A stretch of 64,000 bases of DNA from Himantopus leucocephalus (taxonomy: Eukaryota; Chordata; Aves; Charadriiformes; Recurvirostridae): assembly GCA_003993805.1 (NCBI GenBank), contig RSEF01000002.1:92926011-92990010 (forward strand), read 5' to 3'. Positions 38,909 through 51,300 of the stretch are shown one piece after another; positions within the stretch are counted from its first letter, which is position 1; each line of letters opens with the position of its first letter. The notes below the pieces were generated by a model, which was not told the DNA's origin, did not search any database, and saw only the letters and a program-made list of their open reading frames with translations. A program made the position numbers and the translations under genes.

Positions 38909-41900
38909 AAAAAATAGAGTGCTTAGTAGTAACCTACACTGACCAAACTCAGAATTCAGAGTATCTCCTTAAACATGTTTTTTCTTCACCTGTGGCATAC
39001 TCTAACCACTCCATCTGCACTGACACTACAGAATTCAGAACATATTGCATATTGTTTAGTTAGCTGAATTTTAATGTTCTTTGGAAATATGCATTTATGC
39101 AAACAGTCCATATAGCAGACAACAGCAGCACATCCTCTAGCTTGCACTTACCCTCTAAAGACAATGAGTCACTGGACTGTTTTTGTTTAGGATACACAAA
39201 GCACTTGCACTGCTTATTTCGGGTCAGCTCAATGATGCCGATTTTCAAGTGGTTAGCAAAAGAACTATCCACCAGGAAAGACCTTCTAGCAGATACCACC
39301 AGGACCCTCTTGAGAGGTAAGGTATAGAAGGAATGGGGTTTGACATTCGTGATATCATGCAGAGAGTGGCACTCAGGTATCTTATAGGCTTGTTTTGAAT
39401 GAGCAAAGACAAATGCAACCACCATGTGAATAATGGGACAGCAAACTCATGCAACTGCTAACACAGGTTTTGGCACAGAGCATGAATACCATGCTAACTT
39501 ATGCTCATGCTCCTTTCCCTGTCAATCCTTAAATGCCTCACATTGAAAGTCCCTTAAAAATGTGCGCATACTGCAGCTGCATCCCATTCTTCCAGGTTGA
39601 CTCAGAGGAGTTATCTCTAGCTAATTAGCTCTACAAAAGTCTAGAGATACTCAGGTGATATTGTTGATAACATGCCAATTATGATGTAAATTACAAAGAC
39701 ATGAGGTTAGGAACTGGAAAGAAATGGACTTACTTTGTCCTTATTAGAACGGGTCATTATCAAAGAGCTGGCTTAAATATGACAGATAGCATTTCACTTC
39801 CTATCAGTCTTCTGAGATGAGCAACTTATCTTGAGATACAATGTCAGGGATGTTAATTGCTGTGAAGTACAGAAGCATAGAAGTTCAGCTAGGAACACCA
39901 CGCATTCTGATTCATGAATACGAAAGCAGAGACTGAAGCAAGTGATAAGCTAACCAACTACAGCTAAATGCTGATAATCTTCATATTGATGCAAGAATCT
40001 GCTCAGAACCTGAAATTCACAAGATCGAGGAGCTAAAGGCTCATATTATGGTTTCTCACTTTCTTTGTCATAGCTTGGTTTTGAACTCATTTTAGAAACA
40101 CAAGTCCCAAAAGTATGATTCATACCCCAGCTGGAAAACACACAGCTCCCTAATGCATTTTCTGTTTCTCTGTACAGATTCTGCTAGCATTGTGGGCAAG
40201 CAGTATCAAACGTGTTTACTCTAAGTGGCTGAGCTCAGAGCAGAACAACAGACTGTGGAATGAAATACTGCACTAGCTATTACAAGCACAATCAATTTGT
40301 CATCATTTCACACTCAAATTCTTCTTTGCAAAATACTTGGAAGTAAAAAGGATTGGTTTTCTGGATTGAGGGCTTGGGTTTGGGTTTTTTTTTTTTCTTT
40401 TTACTCTAGTAAAACTGCAGCAGGGATAATATTTTCTGCAGCTTGGAATCTGGAGTTGACAGTTTTCCATACTGTTAGAATTTTAACTCCGTTCTCCCAC
40501 GTCCAGAAGTAGCAAATAGCTTGTGCCTTAAAGTTATCATTACTGGAAAACAAAACAGCCATAAAACACTTAAAATGTGTTTTATTGGAACACCTACCAC
40601 CACTTTTATAATTGTAGTTGAAACTGGGATCTATTCTGGAAGAACTCAGAGCTTTATATCTATGAAGAGGCAGTTCTTGTCCTGATCAATTTATCTTTCA
40701 GGCAGGCAAGGTGATTAACAGATTAGAATCAAAATTTGTGTCCATATTGTAACAGGCTCAAAGCTGAGGCAGTAAGAGATTAAATCATCAGCAAGGACAA
40801 CTATCTGGAGCAGGAACAGAATTCACTCTCTTTTATCACGTCAGCAAGCCTCTTATCAAAAAGTCGTGTTTTGCTTGAACCTGTCACCAAGACTCTGGAA
40901 AGCAAGACCCACAGTAAAAATATTTATATAGAGAAGCACAAATGGAAAAATAGGCAATTCCCAGTCTTTGTGGCTCTAGGGAGGACTGTCTGGTTTCAGA
41001 AGTTCTCTCAGACCCCAGTCGCCCCCTTCAGCAGAAATCACCGCTCTGTAACAGATGGCACGGCCATGTATCTTTGCTGAATTTGCAACCCAGTTTACTG
41101 CAGTGAGGGATTTTTGCCAAACTAAATAAGTCAACCCCTATTTAATAAAATCCACTAATTTTAGGTAACTTAATTTGTACATTTCACTCCCCATTCCATG
41201 TTTCATACAGCTTTTCTACATTTCACATCACTAGCTAAAATCAAAACCTACAACATCATTGTAAGTTCAAACATGGGACCTAGGACAAACTCACTGAATT
41301 CTGTGTTGTTTTTGTGTAGTAAATAAGAAAATTTGGCAGATAGACTAAAAAAAAAAAAAGACAGATTTCCACTGAATCAAATATGAAAAATAATATTACT
41401 TCTAACAATATTCATTCTAATATGTAGCTTGATATTCAATTTTCCATTTATGATATCCTTGCATTTTTTTATTTTCTACAGAACTTTGTACTGAAAATAT
41501 AACCTAAAAAGTAGTAGAAGACATTCAGAAATTTTAGCAGAGGTATAGAGACAGTTAGGACTTCCTACACAGAAAAGCATCAAGGAGACTCTAGGCTAGC
41601 ACCTACAACACTGATGGCCACTGATTTTAAAATCATCAATGTTTGTTAGAGTTAATCCTTTTTGGAGTGGGATGGACAACTTGACATTCCTCAGAATTCC
41701 ATTCAGAGTAAGAAAACACTGAATAGCTTTTCAATCTGTTCATATTTACAAAATTACCATTTTATTCAGTAAGATTTGCTGCTTTTTTTTTCCCTTCTTT
41801 TTTTTTAAAGAAAGAGTCAGTCAGTTCATTCTAAGGCAAGTTCTACAAATTAAGGGTAATTAGAAGCCAGTTAAAATGTAATAGAATTGCAATATGATTA
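38909..41900. other. Non-coding, apart from one exon candidate
   Basis: Holds the candidate exon at 39191-39316. Otherwise AT-rich, with frames under 72 codons from 39460 onwards. Confidence 0.55.
39191..39316 (+). other. Candidate internal exon, unidentified
   Basis: A pyrimidine-rich acceptor, CTGTTTTTGTTTAG, ends at 39190, and a strong donor, GAGAG/GTAAGGT, starts at 39317. The 126 bases between are a multiple of three, and one frame stays open (residues such as FKWLAKELSTRKDLL and ADTTRTLLR). I do not recognise a family. The opposite strand is also open here (39060-39425, 121 codons), which weakens the case because both cannot be real. Without transcript data this is only a candidate. 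Confidence 0.15.
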
Positions 41901-42086
41901 AGTTAGACATTAAGAAAGAAATTCCCTAAACAGCAAGGAGACTGAAGCACCAGATTACCTGTGAAGATTGCAAAATCTCTCACTGGAAGTGTTTATAAAC
42001 ACCTGTCAGGTATGATTTAAGTAGTTTTGATACTGTGTTAAGGTAAGGAGATGTACAAGGTACCTTCTAATCTCTTCCAACCCTGG
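41901..42086 (+). mobile_element. Old, diverged CR1-type LINE 3' fragment
   Basis: The plus strand shows a worn version of the CR1 3' region: GTTAGACATTAAGAAAGAAA at the left, ATCTCTCACTGGAAGTGTTT in the middle, then CCTGTCAGGTATGATTTA, and finally TCTTCCAACCCTGG. These match, with many changes and small deletions, the order of segments in old sauropsid CR1 subfamilies. The terminal octamer is not recognisable. The copy points towards the younger minus-strand CR1 about 490 bases away, so the two are convergent. It is far more diverged than its neighbour, so it is an independent, older insertion. A search against a CR1 consensus library would settle the subfamily. Confidence 0.7.
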
Positions 42087-42574
42087 GGTTTTTTTTAATA
42101 TACCTGAAAAGAACTGTAAATTGATACTTGCACTTGAGGAACAGTATCTACATAACATTTATATATTGTACTTAACTAGACCTATGATAAGAGATATTCA
42201 AGGGATAGGCCTGATTTTGTTTAGCTATAGGTGTGGGGTTTTTTTGTTGTGTCTTCCATATAAGTACTGGTAAAGACTGGTAAATTGCTATTTACTATTT
42301 CTCCTTTTCATACCAACTCTTTCCTTTTCTTATTCCCTTAATTCCTTCACTGCTAAAATGGTGAAACGACTGTTACAGAAAAAAACATATTTTCTCCACC
42401 ATTGTCCAGTTCTGATTCTTAAAAAGAAGATTAAGAACATCAGATATTCTTAGATCCAGAAAAACTTTCTATCTAGATCTAGAAGAGGGTGGTATCATCA
42501 GAAAAGGACTGTAGTCCATATGAGATTAAGCATCCCATCTCTACCAACAACCAGTATCATGTTTTCCGTGCTTT

Positions 42575-43091
42575 GATGGAATCATAGAATAGTTTGGATT
42601 GGAAGGGACCTTTAAAGCTCATCTAGTACAACCTCCCTGCAATGAGCAGGGACATCTGCAACTAGATCAGGTTGCTCAGAGCCCTGTCCAACTTGACCTT
42701 GAATGTTTCCAGAGACGGCGCGTTTACCACGTCTCTGGGCAACCCGTTCCAATGTTTCACCACACTCTTCCTAAAAAAATTCTTCCTTATATCTAGTCTA
42801 AATATACCCTCTCTTATTTTAAAGCCATTACCCCTTACCCTATCACAACAGGCCCTGCTACAAAATTTGTCCCCATCTTTCTTATAGGTCCCCTTTAAGT
42901 ACTGAAAGACTGCAATAAGGTCCCCCTGGAGACTTCTCTTCTCCCAGCTGAACAACCCCAACTCTCTCAGCCTGTCCTCACAGGAGAGGCGCTTCAGCCC
43001 CCTCATCATTTCTGTGGCCCACCTCTGGACCCACTCCAACAGGTCCATGTCTTTCCTGTGCTGAGGACTCCAGAGCTGGATGCAGTACAAG
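42575..43091 (-). mobile_element. 5'-truncated CR1 LINE retrotransposon, 3' end
   Basis: Read on the minus strand, this is the 3' part of a chicken-repeat-1 (CR1) non-LTR retrotransposon: the end of ORF2, a short 3' UTR and the terminal octamer. Seen directly: the minus strand carries the typical CR1 run GGTCCCTTCCAATCCAAAC followed by ATTCTATG at 42583-42590 and a degenerate second octamer, ATTCCATC, at 42575-42582. CR1 elements end in short ATTCTATG-type repeats rather than poly-A, and most copies are cut off at the 5' end, as here, near 43091. No flanking target-site duplication is evident, which is usual for CR1. The open frame still runs through 142 codons without stop or frameshift, so this is a fairly young copy. 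The family and orientation call is very secure; the exact 5' limit is good to about 10 bases. Confidence 0.95.
42662..43090 (-). pseudogene. CR1 ORF2 C-terminal fragment (dead 5'-truncated copy)
   Basis: This open frame of 142 residues is the C-terminal tail of the CR1 ORF2 protein, downstream of the reverse transcriptase core. Recognisable family landmarks, in order, are IQLWSPQHRKDMDLLEWVQR near the start, RLRELGLFSWEKRSLQGDL in the first half, RGNGFK around residue 90, FFRKSVVKHWNGLPRDVV near 105-123, and SLETFKVKLD close to the stop. The endonuclease and the reverse transcriptase catalytic motifs lie upstream in a full element and are absent. The apparent first methionine is simply an internal residue at the truncation point. 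The fragment cannot mobilise itself and has no cellular role that can be argued from sequence. The frame is undamaged, which argues for a recent insertion rather than for function. Confidence 0.9.
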
Positions 43092-44667
43092 CTTCCAGCT
43101 TATAGTACACCACACAAGAACACAACATGGGATAAGCTGTGCACAAGGAGACTTCTTAAATCGATCGCCTAGTGTTACTCTTGTGTCCCAAAGCAAAAAC
43201 ATTTCTATATCCTAAACTATTTTCAGCAATATTTTGAAACCTGGTTGTCCTTATTATCCCCATGAAAGTCTTTTCTTAATTCTAGCTCTACTAAGCTTCT
43301 TTCTCCACTAATACATTATAGCACCAAGTTCCTCGGGTTAATTATACACTGTATAAAAGGATTTCTTTTTAAACACTTTCATGTGTATTATAATTAAATT
43401 TCTTTTTGTGTCCTATTAAAAGGGAGTGAATAGAAATATCTGCCTGACCTTCTTTTCTGTAACAGCTACTAATTGTTTCCCTCATCTCCTGTCTCCAGCA
43501 TTCTTTCCTCTGACCTAAACAAAATTTCAAATAATTTCACTTCATCCAGATTTTAGTTTACATGAGTCCACCATCTACGAGAATTATGGTTGACCTTGTG
43601 GGTCTTAATCATAATTGGTTTTTTTTTTTGAGGTGAGGACGAACAGAAAAGAAATAGGGCGAGCAGAACTGAAAACTGTATTCTATACAATTTCCTTAAT
43701 CCAAATGATTTAACCATATTTATTCTTTAATATCTCCCCTGTATTCTCCTTTTCTAGATGTGATGGCACTTTCCTACACATGGCTAAGCACTACATAGAT
43801 GTTTTCATCACGCTGTCCCTAATGACAGCTAGACCTATACGTTTATTTTTTTTACCTTAAATGAAATTAGTTTTGAAATTAGATGTGTGAATAGTTCATA
43901 TTTGTTCTCCCAAAAGAGGTGGTAATTCTAAAATTCCTTCCACTCTTTACTCTTGTATCATTTATTATTTTTGCATTTCTTAGCCTCTTCTTCAGATCAT
44001 TATCATATTTAAATTACCTACAGAGCCATTCTTTCACTAAAAGCTTTGACAAAAAGTGGTAATAATTTAGCCATTCTTATAATGATCATTTACTTCCACT
44101 GCAACAGTACCTAGGGAACCCAGACATTGACTGAACTAGCTGTGCAATGAAAACAGAACAGAAAGAGTAGTCCTCAAGCCAGGCAATTTTCAGGTTAAAA
44201 GGAAATCAATCACTTTTTACAGAATTCTGTATTCTTGAATCTAAATAAATAAGGACAAATCCACTACAGCTGCAGAACGTTATGGCAGCTGAGGTGAGTT
44301 AAAGCATGCTCCCAAAGCCTTTTCATTACAGCCTGCTTTCTTCAACTCCCCTTTCCCTACTGTTCGCTGCTTCCTGGAGAATTAATGATATCCTACCTAA
44401 ACTAGTACTGTGAACTTTATATGACAGGTGGTATTTATATGCAAATAAAAGTAATCATTAATTCTTCTTTGTCAAGTTTGTATATTTAAAAAATTAGAGT
44501 CACACTTGGTCAGGTTCAGGATGCAGTTTGAGTGCATTGTGGTGTTAGGAATCTGAACTTTCATTTAAAAGGAAAAAAAAAATCTCTGCTCCTCATAGAT
44601 GGAAGTAAATCCACCAACATATGAAACAAAAGGTTGATGCAAAGCTGATGTTCATGCCTTTCTGTGT
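43092..44667. other. Non-coding, nothing recognised
   Basis: AT-rich flank of the CR1 copy. No long frame and no further CR1 pieces seen. Confidence 0.6.
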
Positions 44668-44908
44668 CCAAAGGAAAGCAACATAATTATTCAAACTATA
44701 AGTAATAAGATCGCTTATATGAAATCTCAACATTTGCATTGTATTTTTTAGTTTTATTTTTTAGGACAAGGTCACTGTTCTATNCCAAAGGAAAGCAACA
44801 TAATTATTCAAACTATAAGTAATAAGATTGCTTATATGAAATCTCAACATTTGCATTGTATTTTTTAGGACAAGGTCACTGTTCTACNGGACAAGGTCAC
44901 TGTTCTAT
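44668..44908. repeat. Direct duplication with third partial copy, split by two Ns
   Basis: Bases 44668-44783 and 44785-44887 are copies of one sequence, and 44889-44908 repeats the last 20 bases again. Single N bases at 44784 and 44888 mark the copy boundaries. The first copy has 13 extra bases, a local repeat of the TTTTATTTTTTAG type, and there are a few substitutions such as GATCGC versus GATTGC. As at 30.3 kb and 37.8 kb, this looks like unmerged ends in the assembly; about 125 bases are probably surplus. Confidence 0.88.
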
Positions 44909-47900
44909 ACAGAATTTCAAAAGTGGTCTTCATTTCATTACCACAAACAGAAGAAACTGAAGGTGGTCCTAGAAATCACTCTGTCTCACAAACTGCTTCA
45001 ACTCTACCAGAGTAGTCTGTTCTTGTCAGGAGAACCAACCTGTCCTTCCTGTTTAGGCAATGTCAATGCTTAGCAAGAGTCAGACACAAGAATAAGAAAG
45101 ATGGAATCTATACCTCAGCGTCTGGTGTACCTTTGGGGAATTAAGAAGTCCCGAACGCTGATCCTTGCTCAAGGTATTGCTTATGAACTTGCATTGAAGA
45201 GGCATACTGTGCCTGTAAAATAAAACTTGGACAATAAAAAACCTCCTTTTCATGCGTTCTTTTCAAAATGCTGCTAGGCTTAATTTTGTGAAATAGTCAG
45301 TTCTAATTCTGTTTTTGATGAAAATGTTAATTGTTTGCCTTGATTTACTAGGCATTATTTTAAGCAAAGATTCACATTAAGACAAAAATTTTTATGGTGG
45401 TAGTGAAAGAAATATGATCTGGACTTCCCATCGAGGAAAGCATGGGATTAAAAAAAAGCAACGGATAATGAGTCTAGACAATTCTTGAATAATGAGCAAA
45501 ACCTCTCATGGCTGATTAAAATATTTTTGGCTTCTTTTAATAAACCTTAACAGAAATGTCAGGAAATATATCTGGCTGTACTGAGGAAAAAATGTTGAAT
45601 TGTGCATAAACATATTTTTTCCCAGAGAGGGAGAGTTTCAGAAGTTTAAAGAAAAACTGCATAGTCATTGGAGTAGAGAATATGAATATTTTAATCTGAT
45701 GCAGTGATACTCTTAGTTGTCTTATAATATGTTTCCTTCATTTCCTCTGATCCATGCAGGGACATCAAAATCGAAATGACCTGCCTTCTTGTGAAATTGT
45801 GTTTGCAGTAGGTTTATGGCTATAGTAGAAATACTTTTTTAATCTGCCATTGCACTGCCTGGTGCTTGGCATCCTCTGCGTTCACCACGTTCTGACCTAA
45901 GTGCCATCGTATTAACCTGCACTGTCTCAAAGGGAAAGAGCTTAACCCACCCCTTCTCAGCAGCACATCAGGAGTCTGATTTTTAACTACTGAAAGTGTG
46001 CCTTCAAATCACTATGTTCAGTGTAAATAAAGTGTATAGACAGTGCTTTTTGGTTTAAAAATGGGTTCAATGTACAAGTCAGAGTTCACCCACATGTAAA
46101 TCAGTACATGAGAAAATACAAGAGTACTTCTAAGCTCAGACACAGAAGTAGGTTGCGAGCTCGTGCCTGCACTGTCTGTGAGCAGCTCACAAGGGAAGGG
46201 CTACTTTCACATGGAAACTTCTCAGTGCAACCAAAATCTTCCCTTCACTCCCCCTTAGTATTTCCCAAAACATCATCTGTTTTTACAAAACCTCACCTTT
46301 AAATTATTTTTTTTTCTGCTGCTGAAAAAACTTCAGTTAGCCACACTGTAAGCTTCTACAAGTTTATTGTTCTGGTTTTTATAATCTGTTATTTTGAAGT
46401 GCAAATTGCCATTTTATTTTTCTCAGATAAAAAGCACAGTTTTCTCTAAATGAAGAAGTCTCCTCAGATACAACACAGCTTTTGCTATCAGGGAAATACT
46501 AGTATCACAAAGACTCCAGACCTTAGTAGGTAATATTTATAAAGGAAATTTGAGGCCCATGTTGTGAAGGATGTTATGGGAAGCCTCTGAGAGTGGTAAA
46601 ATAACAAGATCACTCTGGAGCACTATAATCTCTGTTATTTTAAAGCATGGTAAAGATGTGGGGGAAACACAGTAGCTATAGGCTCATATTTTTAATTAAC
46701 CTAGCCTGTAAAATCCTTGCAAAAGTGTCAACTAAGGTATTACTGTCTACTTTTCCAAATTAATTTGTCCAAACCAAGCAGGCTTTATTAAAACAAGACT
46801 ATCAAACAATAACATCCAGTTTTAGTAGACTTAATAAACATTGAACAACATTAGAATAACCATTCAATCCTATTTTACTCAGTGTAGAAATGGGGCCTGA
46901 GTGAATACAATGAATTACCCTTTCAAAGTAAGGAAGAAATTTAGTACTAGGGATAACATTTCTATACCCAAAGCATTAGTTACTTTCAATATTAATAGTG
47001 AGGGTTTTTTTTTTCCAATCTATAAAAGAGTGGATAAATGTGGTGTTGCCTTTTTCTATTTTGTTTTCCTTACCTGGAGAAATACATTACTTTATAAGCA
47101 TTTCAAACCACTGATTTCATGTGCTTTGGAGTGATAAAATGTTGTGTCCACCAACCAAATAATTTCCCATAACATTAAGTATTTCACTATAAGCTTTAGC
47201 CATTGGCATACGATGCCATTACACCTCTTTCATTTCCCATGAAGGGGAAAGGCCATAACCTCTCATTTTCATAACGATGCTGAGTGAGCCAGCCCTGCAG
47301 AAAGGAAGAAAGGAGTTTCTGTCTTTTCATCCCCAGTCCTTATGCAAACTGGATTTTGAAGGGACGTGGGGACAAGGTTTAAGGACAGCAGCTTTAAAAT
47401 ACAAAGCTGCATTACAAGGCTCAGACAAACAGATGCAACACATGGATCTAGCTTAGAAGTTACCCCCGATACAAGCAGGGCATTTGGACCAGTCAACCTC
47501 CAGAGTGCCTTCCAGACTGCCTGAATCCTGGTTTCTACACACTGTGGCTTAAAGAGCAAACAGAAAATACACAGAAAAAAGCAAGCAGGCCTGCTAGAAA
47601 TCTCTAAAGTCACAACTATTGTGAAGAGAAAAAAAATATTCAGCAATCTACCTGTACGTTGGGGTGCAATTTGTTCACTACTGTCACACACAGTGCATGA
47701 TTATCAGCTATTATGGTGGTGTGGTTTTTCAGCTGCAGCAGGAGCAGGTCAGCATTAAAAAAGGTACTTGGTCATAAACTGCTGGCCTTTAAAGCAGGGT
47801 AACCAGGCTTCTTGCTTTTGTGCTTAGCCCACTGACTTTAGTCTGAGAAAAGGCCATGCTGCACATAAACTGTTCTATCTATGAGCCAGAGAGGCTGAGC

Positions 47901-47989
47901 AATCACACCTTTCTGAAAGTCCAAAGCTTAGAAGGATCAATACTATCCAGATATTTTGGGCCAAACATTAAGAGATTCAAGCTTACAGC
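44909..47989. other. Non-coding, nothing recognised
   Basis: One minus-strand frame of 140 codons at 47269-47691 has a low-complexity hydrophobic composition (FFLFTIVV, ACFFLCIFCLLF) and no family match. Otherwise short frames. Confidence 0.55.
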
Positions 47990-48340
47990 TATTAATAATG
48001 AACACGCATGCAGCAGGGGTAGACCAAGCCACATAAGCCAATACTCCAGCTAGGCTCAAAACTTTCAACCTGGCAGAGAGGGTGAGTGACCACTTCCCAG
48101 AGCAGACCTTCCTCCAAGGCCTCCTGCTTCCCCGTCGTCCAAGGCACCTCCAGACAGGCAAACACCTGGGGTGTGCAAGCAAGCTGCTGCCTGTGAGAGG
48201 CCAGCAGTAGCTTAGAAGGCAAAACGAGAGGGGACCATCCCCTGGCTCTGTGAAGATGCAGTGGGACCCCGCCGCTACCCAGCCCTTCCAGCTCTGCTGC
48301 ACCTCCATCCAGGCTTCCTGGTGAGGAGGATGCTTCCATA
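47990..48340. other. GC-richer non-coding stretch
   Basis: Locally GC-rich sequence gives two overlapping minus-strand open frames of 144 and 115 codons. They are rich in W, S, L and G, with no domain. The frames are most simply explained by the reduced number of TAA/TAG/TGA in GC-rich DNA. Confidence 0.5.
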
Positions 48341-51300
48341 GTTGAAAGTAGGGTGGGAAACTTAAGAAGCCTCTCACTTCATTAATGCCCCAGCATCCAC
48401 ATACATGCTAGGCATATGTGCTCCCATGGGGCACCAACAGCTGCTTCTGTGCCCATTTGGAGCAGGTAATTTCATGGAATATATCAAAAAAGTCATATCC
48501 CGACTGTCTTTACTAAAGGACCCAACATTTCAGTCAGTAGTGTGGGAAACTCACGTTATACAAGACATTTGGAAACTGCATTATCTTAGCTCTGCTGACT
48601 GCATACTACTGATTTTCAAGCATGTTGTGCACCATTTATTTGCTTTCTCTCTTGATTGCTAAACAGGAAAGGTAAAAGAAAACAATTATCTGAAGATGCA
48701 CCACTGAATTTGGTACTACAGATATCAGATTCCCATTTTCACTAGTATTGTCGACTTGTGCTTTGTCAGCAATGACTTTGCTGCAGTGCAGGAAACAGCT
48801 GGAAAAGAAAGAGCTGACGAAAAGTAACTTGCGAATAAAAAGTACCCTGCACAACTCCCATACATGTTCGTATTACCAAGAAGTTTAATGAGTAGGTATT
48901 CAGCCTTAATAACCAAATAGTGTCATGTACAAATAAAAATTGCAAAGTAAATTTCTATAGAAATTAAAGTTCCTACGTGAAGAAAAGTCCTCATAAATGA
49001 ATATCAAGCAGTACACAAACTGCTGAGAGAGTACATTTTCCATGCACTAAGAGTATGCATTTAACAGCTTTCTTCTGTCCTCATGCTTGCAGCTGATAGT
49101 CATTACAGTAGCATTAGAACTGCAGCAAATTTATCACATTTGCAATGTAAATTTATTACCATTCAAGTAATCCTAGCACCTGTGCCTAACCATTAATAGA
49201 CATTCCTTTACATTTGCAGTTTTCCCCCATCGTTCACAGTTGAATGAACCCATAAGTGAAGCTGAAATGTAAATTTAAATCCACTTTATCTAAAACTTTG
49301 CCCTTAAAGTCCATTCAGGGGAGTCTCTCCTACTGGAATGAAAAATAACGTATTTTGCAGTGTTTCTTGTGTAGATCAAAAATTTATTCAGGGAAATAAA
49401 ACAATCACATGAGCAGTGTTCGCATCATATTTATTCTACAGATGGCATCAGACATTTATTTTCACTTAGAATGCCAGAGAAGGAAGAATTTAAACTACCT
49501 GCCTCCTGTGTGGGGAGCACAGCAGGGTAAAGCGTACTCTGCATAACAGAGGACTTTGGGCTTATAGTCTGGTCATACTGAAAGACTGCAAGCCCCTGCA
49601 AACCCTTATGGTTCTTCAAACACTGCAATATCTATGGAGGCACCAATACAACCGGCTGCTTCTAAAACATCCTTAGTGGAAAACTAGCTAGAGCGACCAG
49701 AGTATCACTTGTCACGCTTGCCTGTAGACAGTAAAAGGTAAAAATATGTTTCTCTGCTTTGCCCTCAAACGGTGGCTGTGTAAATTATAAGGCTGGCCTG
49801 CTCCCCAACGTGGAGAACCAGTGGCTGTTATTCACGGAGCTGTTATCTCCTAAAGTTACTCTATATGGTACTCTAGGTGAGATTCGTAGCTACGGTACCA
49901 AGGACAGTTTAATTTATAAACACACATCCACCCCTATAAACTTACTAGAAGGATTTATTACAAAAAATAATTATATCAACTTAATATGAGCAACATGGAT
50001 TAATTTTAATCAAACACTTTTACGATGGCATGGGCATATTTATGTTGCAGATTCATATGCAGTTCCTGCATAAGAAACTTACAGCAAGTGCTAAACATTC
50101 AAATTCTTTTTAGAATGATGACAGTGAAAGTAAATTCTTCCAGAAAGTCAGGTTACGAAAAAAGAATTTAAAAAATCACCCTTCATTTTTTTGATTGAAA
50201 ATACAAACCATTCAAATGCAAAAAAAAGCGTTTAAACTGAAATAAGCCAAAACCACACTACTATTTCATATTTTTTTGTACAAAATGATACTAATTTTAT
50301 TTCAACACTTTATGCTTCCAGTAATCACTTTATTTTTATTTATATTTTGAAATCTTTTACTATGTAAAGATTAAGAACTCCTCTTTATTACTGTGTACTC
50401 ATAACAACACAGAAAGGAAAGAAAAGAAAGAATATGCACAACACTGACCAGCTTTTAAACAAAAAACTGGGAGAGGGGGATTTTTCCTTTTTTTGTGTGT
50501 GTCTTTTTAAAAATCTGATTATGTTATCATGAAAACAGAAACTTTTGATTGTATTCATCTTCTTTATTAATTTCCTATTACAACCAAATATCTTAATCCT
50601 CTTATTTTACATAAAGCTTAATTTACATAAAGCTTTAATTGCATAGCATGGGATTATACTTGCCTAGCTAGACCCTCATTTACAGAGGCAGGGGGTGAAT
50701 TTTTGGCTAGTTGTACAATCAGAAATCAAGTCTAATAGTAAAACAAACTGATATAGTGGTTCAGAGACACAATTTAGAGAAATCTGGACACAATCTCAGA
50801 GAAACACATGATCCTTCTCCATAATTTTATGCGGGTTTTTTAAAATTATTTTTAAGTAGTGTGTTAGTATAAACATTAAAAGTTTCTGCTTGCAAGATGA
50901 AGCAATTTCAGATTTACCTTTGTCTGACTTTGCTTGATGTGTACACTTGTTCTTATTGTCTAAATGTCTTTGTCTCTCATAATTGATAGCTTTGATCTTA
51001 AAAGAATCCATAAAAACATAAGGGCAATTACACCTTCAGGTATCATTCTCACACCATTGAAAACAGTAAGACACAATGCTTACTAGAGCAGGTTCTAATT
51101 ACCTATCCCACTACCGCAACACAAAAATTACCCTACAGAAGTGTTTGAAGTCAATGTTATAGATGCTGTGAATAGGTATACTAAATGATTTCCAGAAAAC
51201 GTGGCTCAGTTATAATTAGATTAGCTTGGCATTATTAGAGTAAAATCTTTAACAAGGCACAGCTCAAAATACCATGGAGTAGACTGATTTTTTTGATTAC

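Noticed and set aside
39060..39425. 121-codon minus-strand frame
   Set aside because: No recognised domain; overlaps a better splice-flanked candidate on the plus strand, though neither is firmly supported.
30271..44908. Reading the three duplicated blocks as a dispersed repeat family or CRISPR-like array
   Set aside because: The three blocks are unrelated to each other, and each is split by N at the copy boundary, which points to assembly joins.
47269..47691. 140-codon minus-strand frame
   Set aside because: Hydrophobic low-complexity residues, no splice context or recognised homology.
47943..48377. 144-codon minus-strand frame and an overlapping 115-codon frame
   Set aside because: Local GC-richness explains both; two overlapping frames cannot both be real, and neither shows a family signature.
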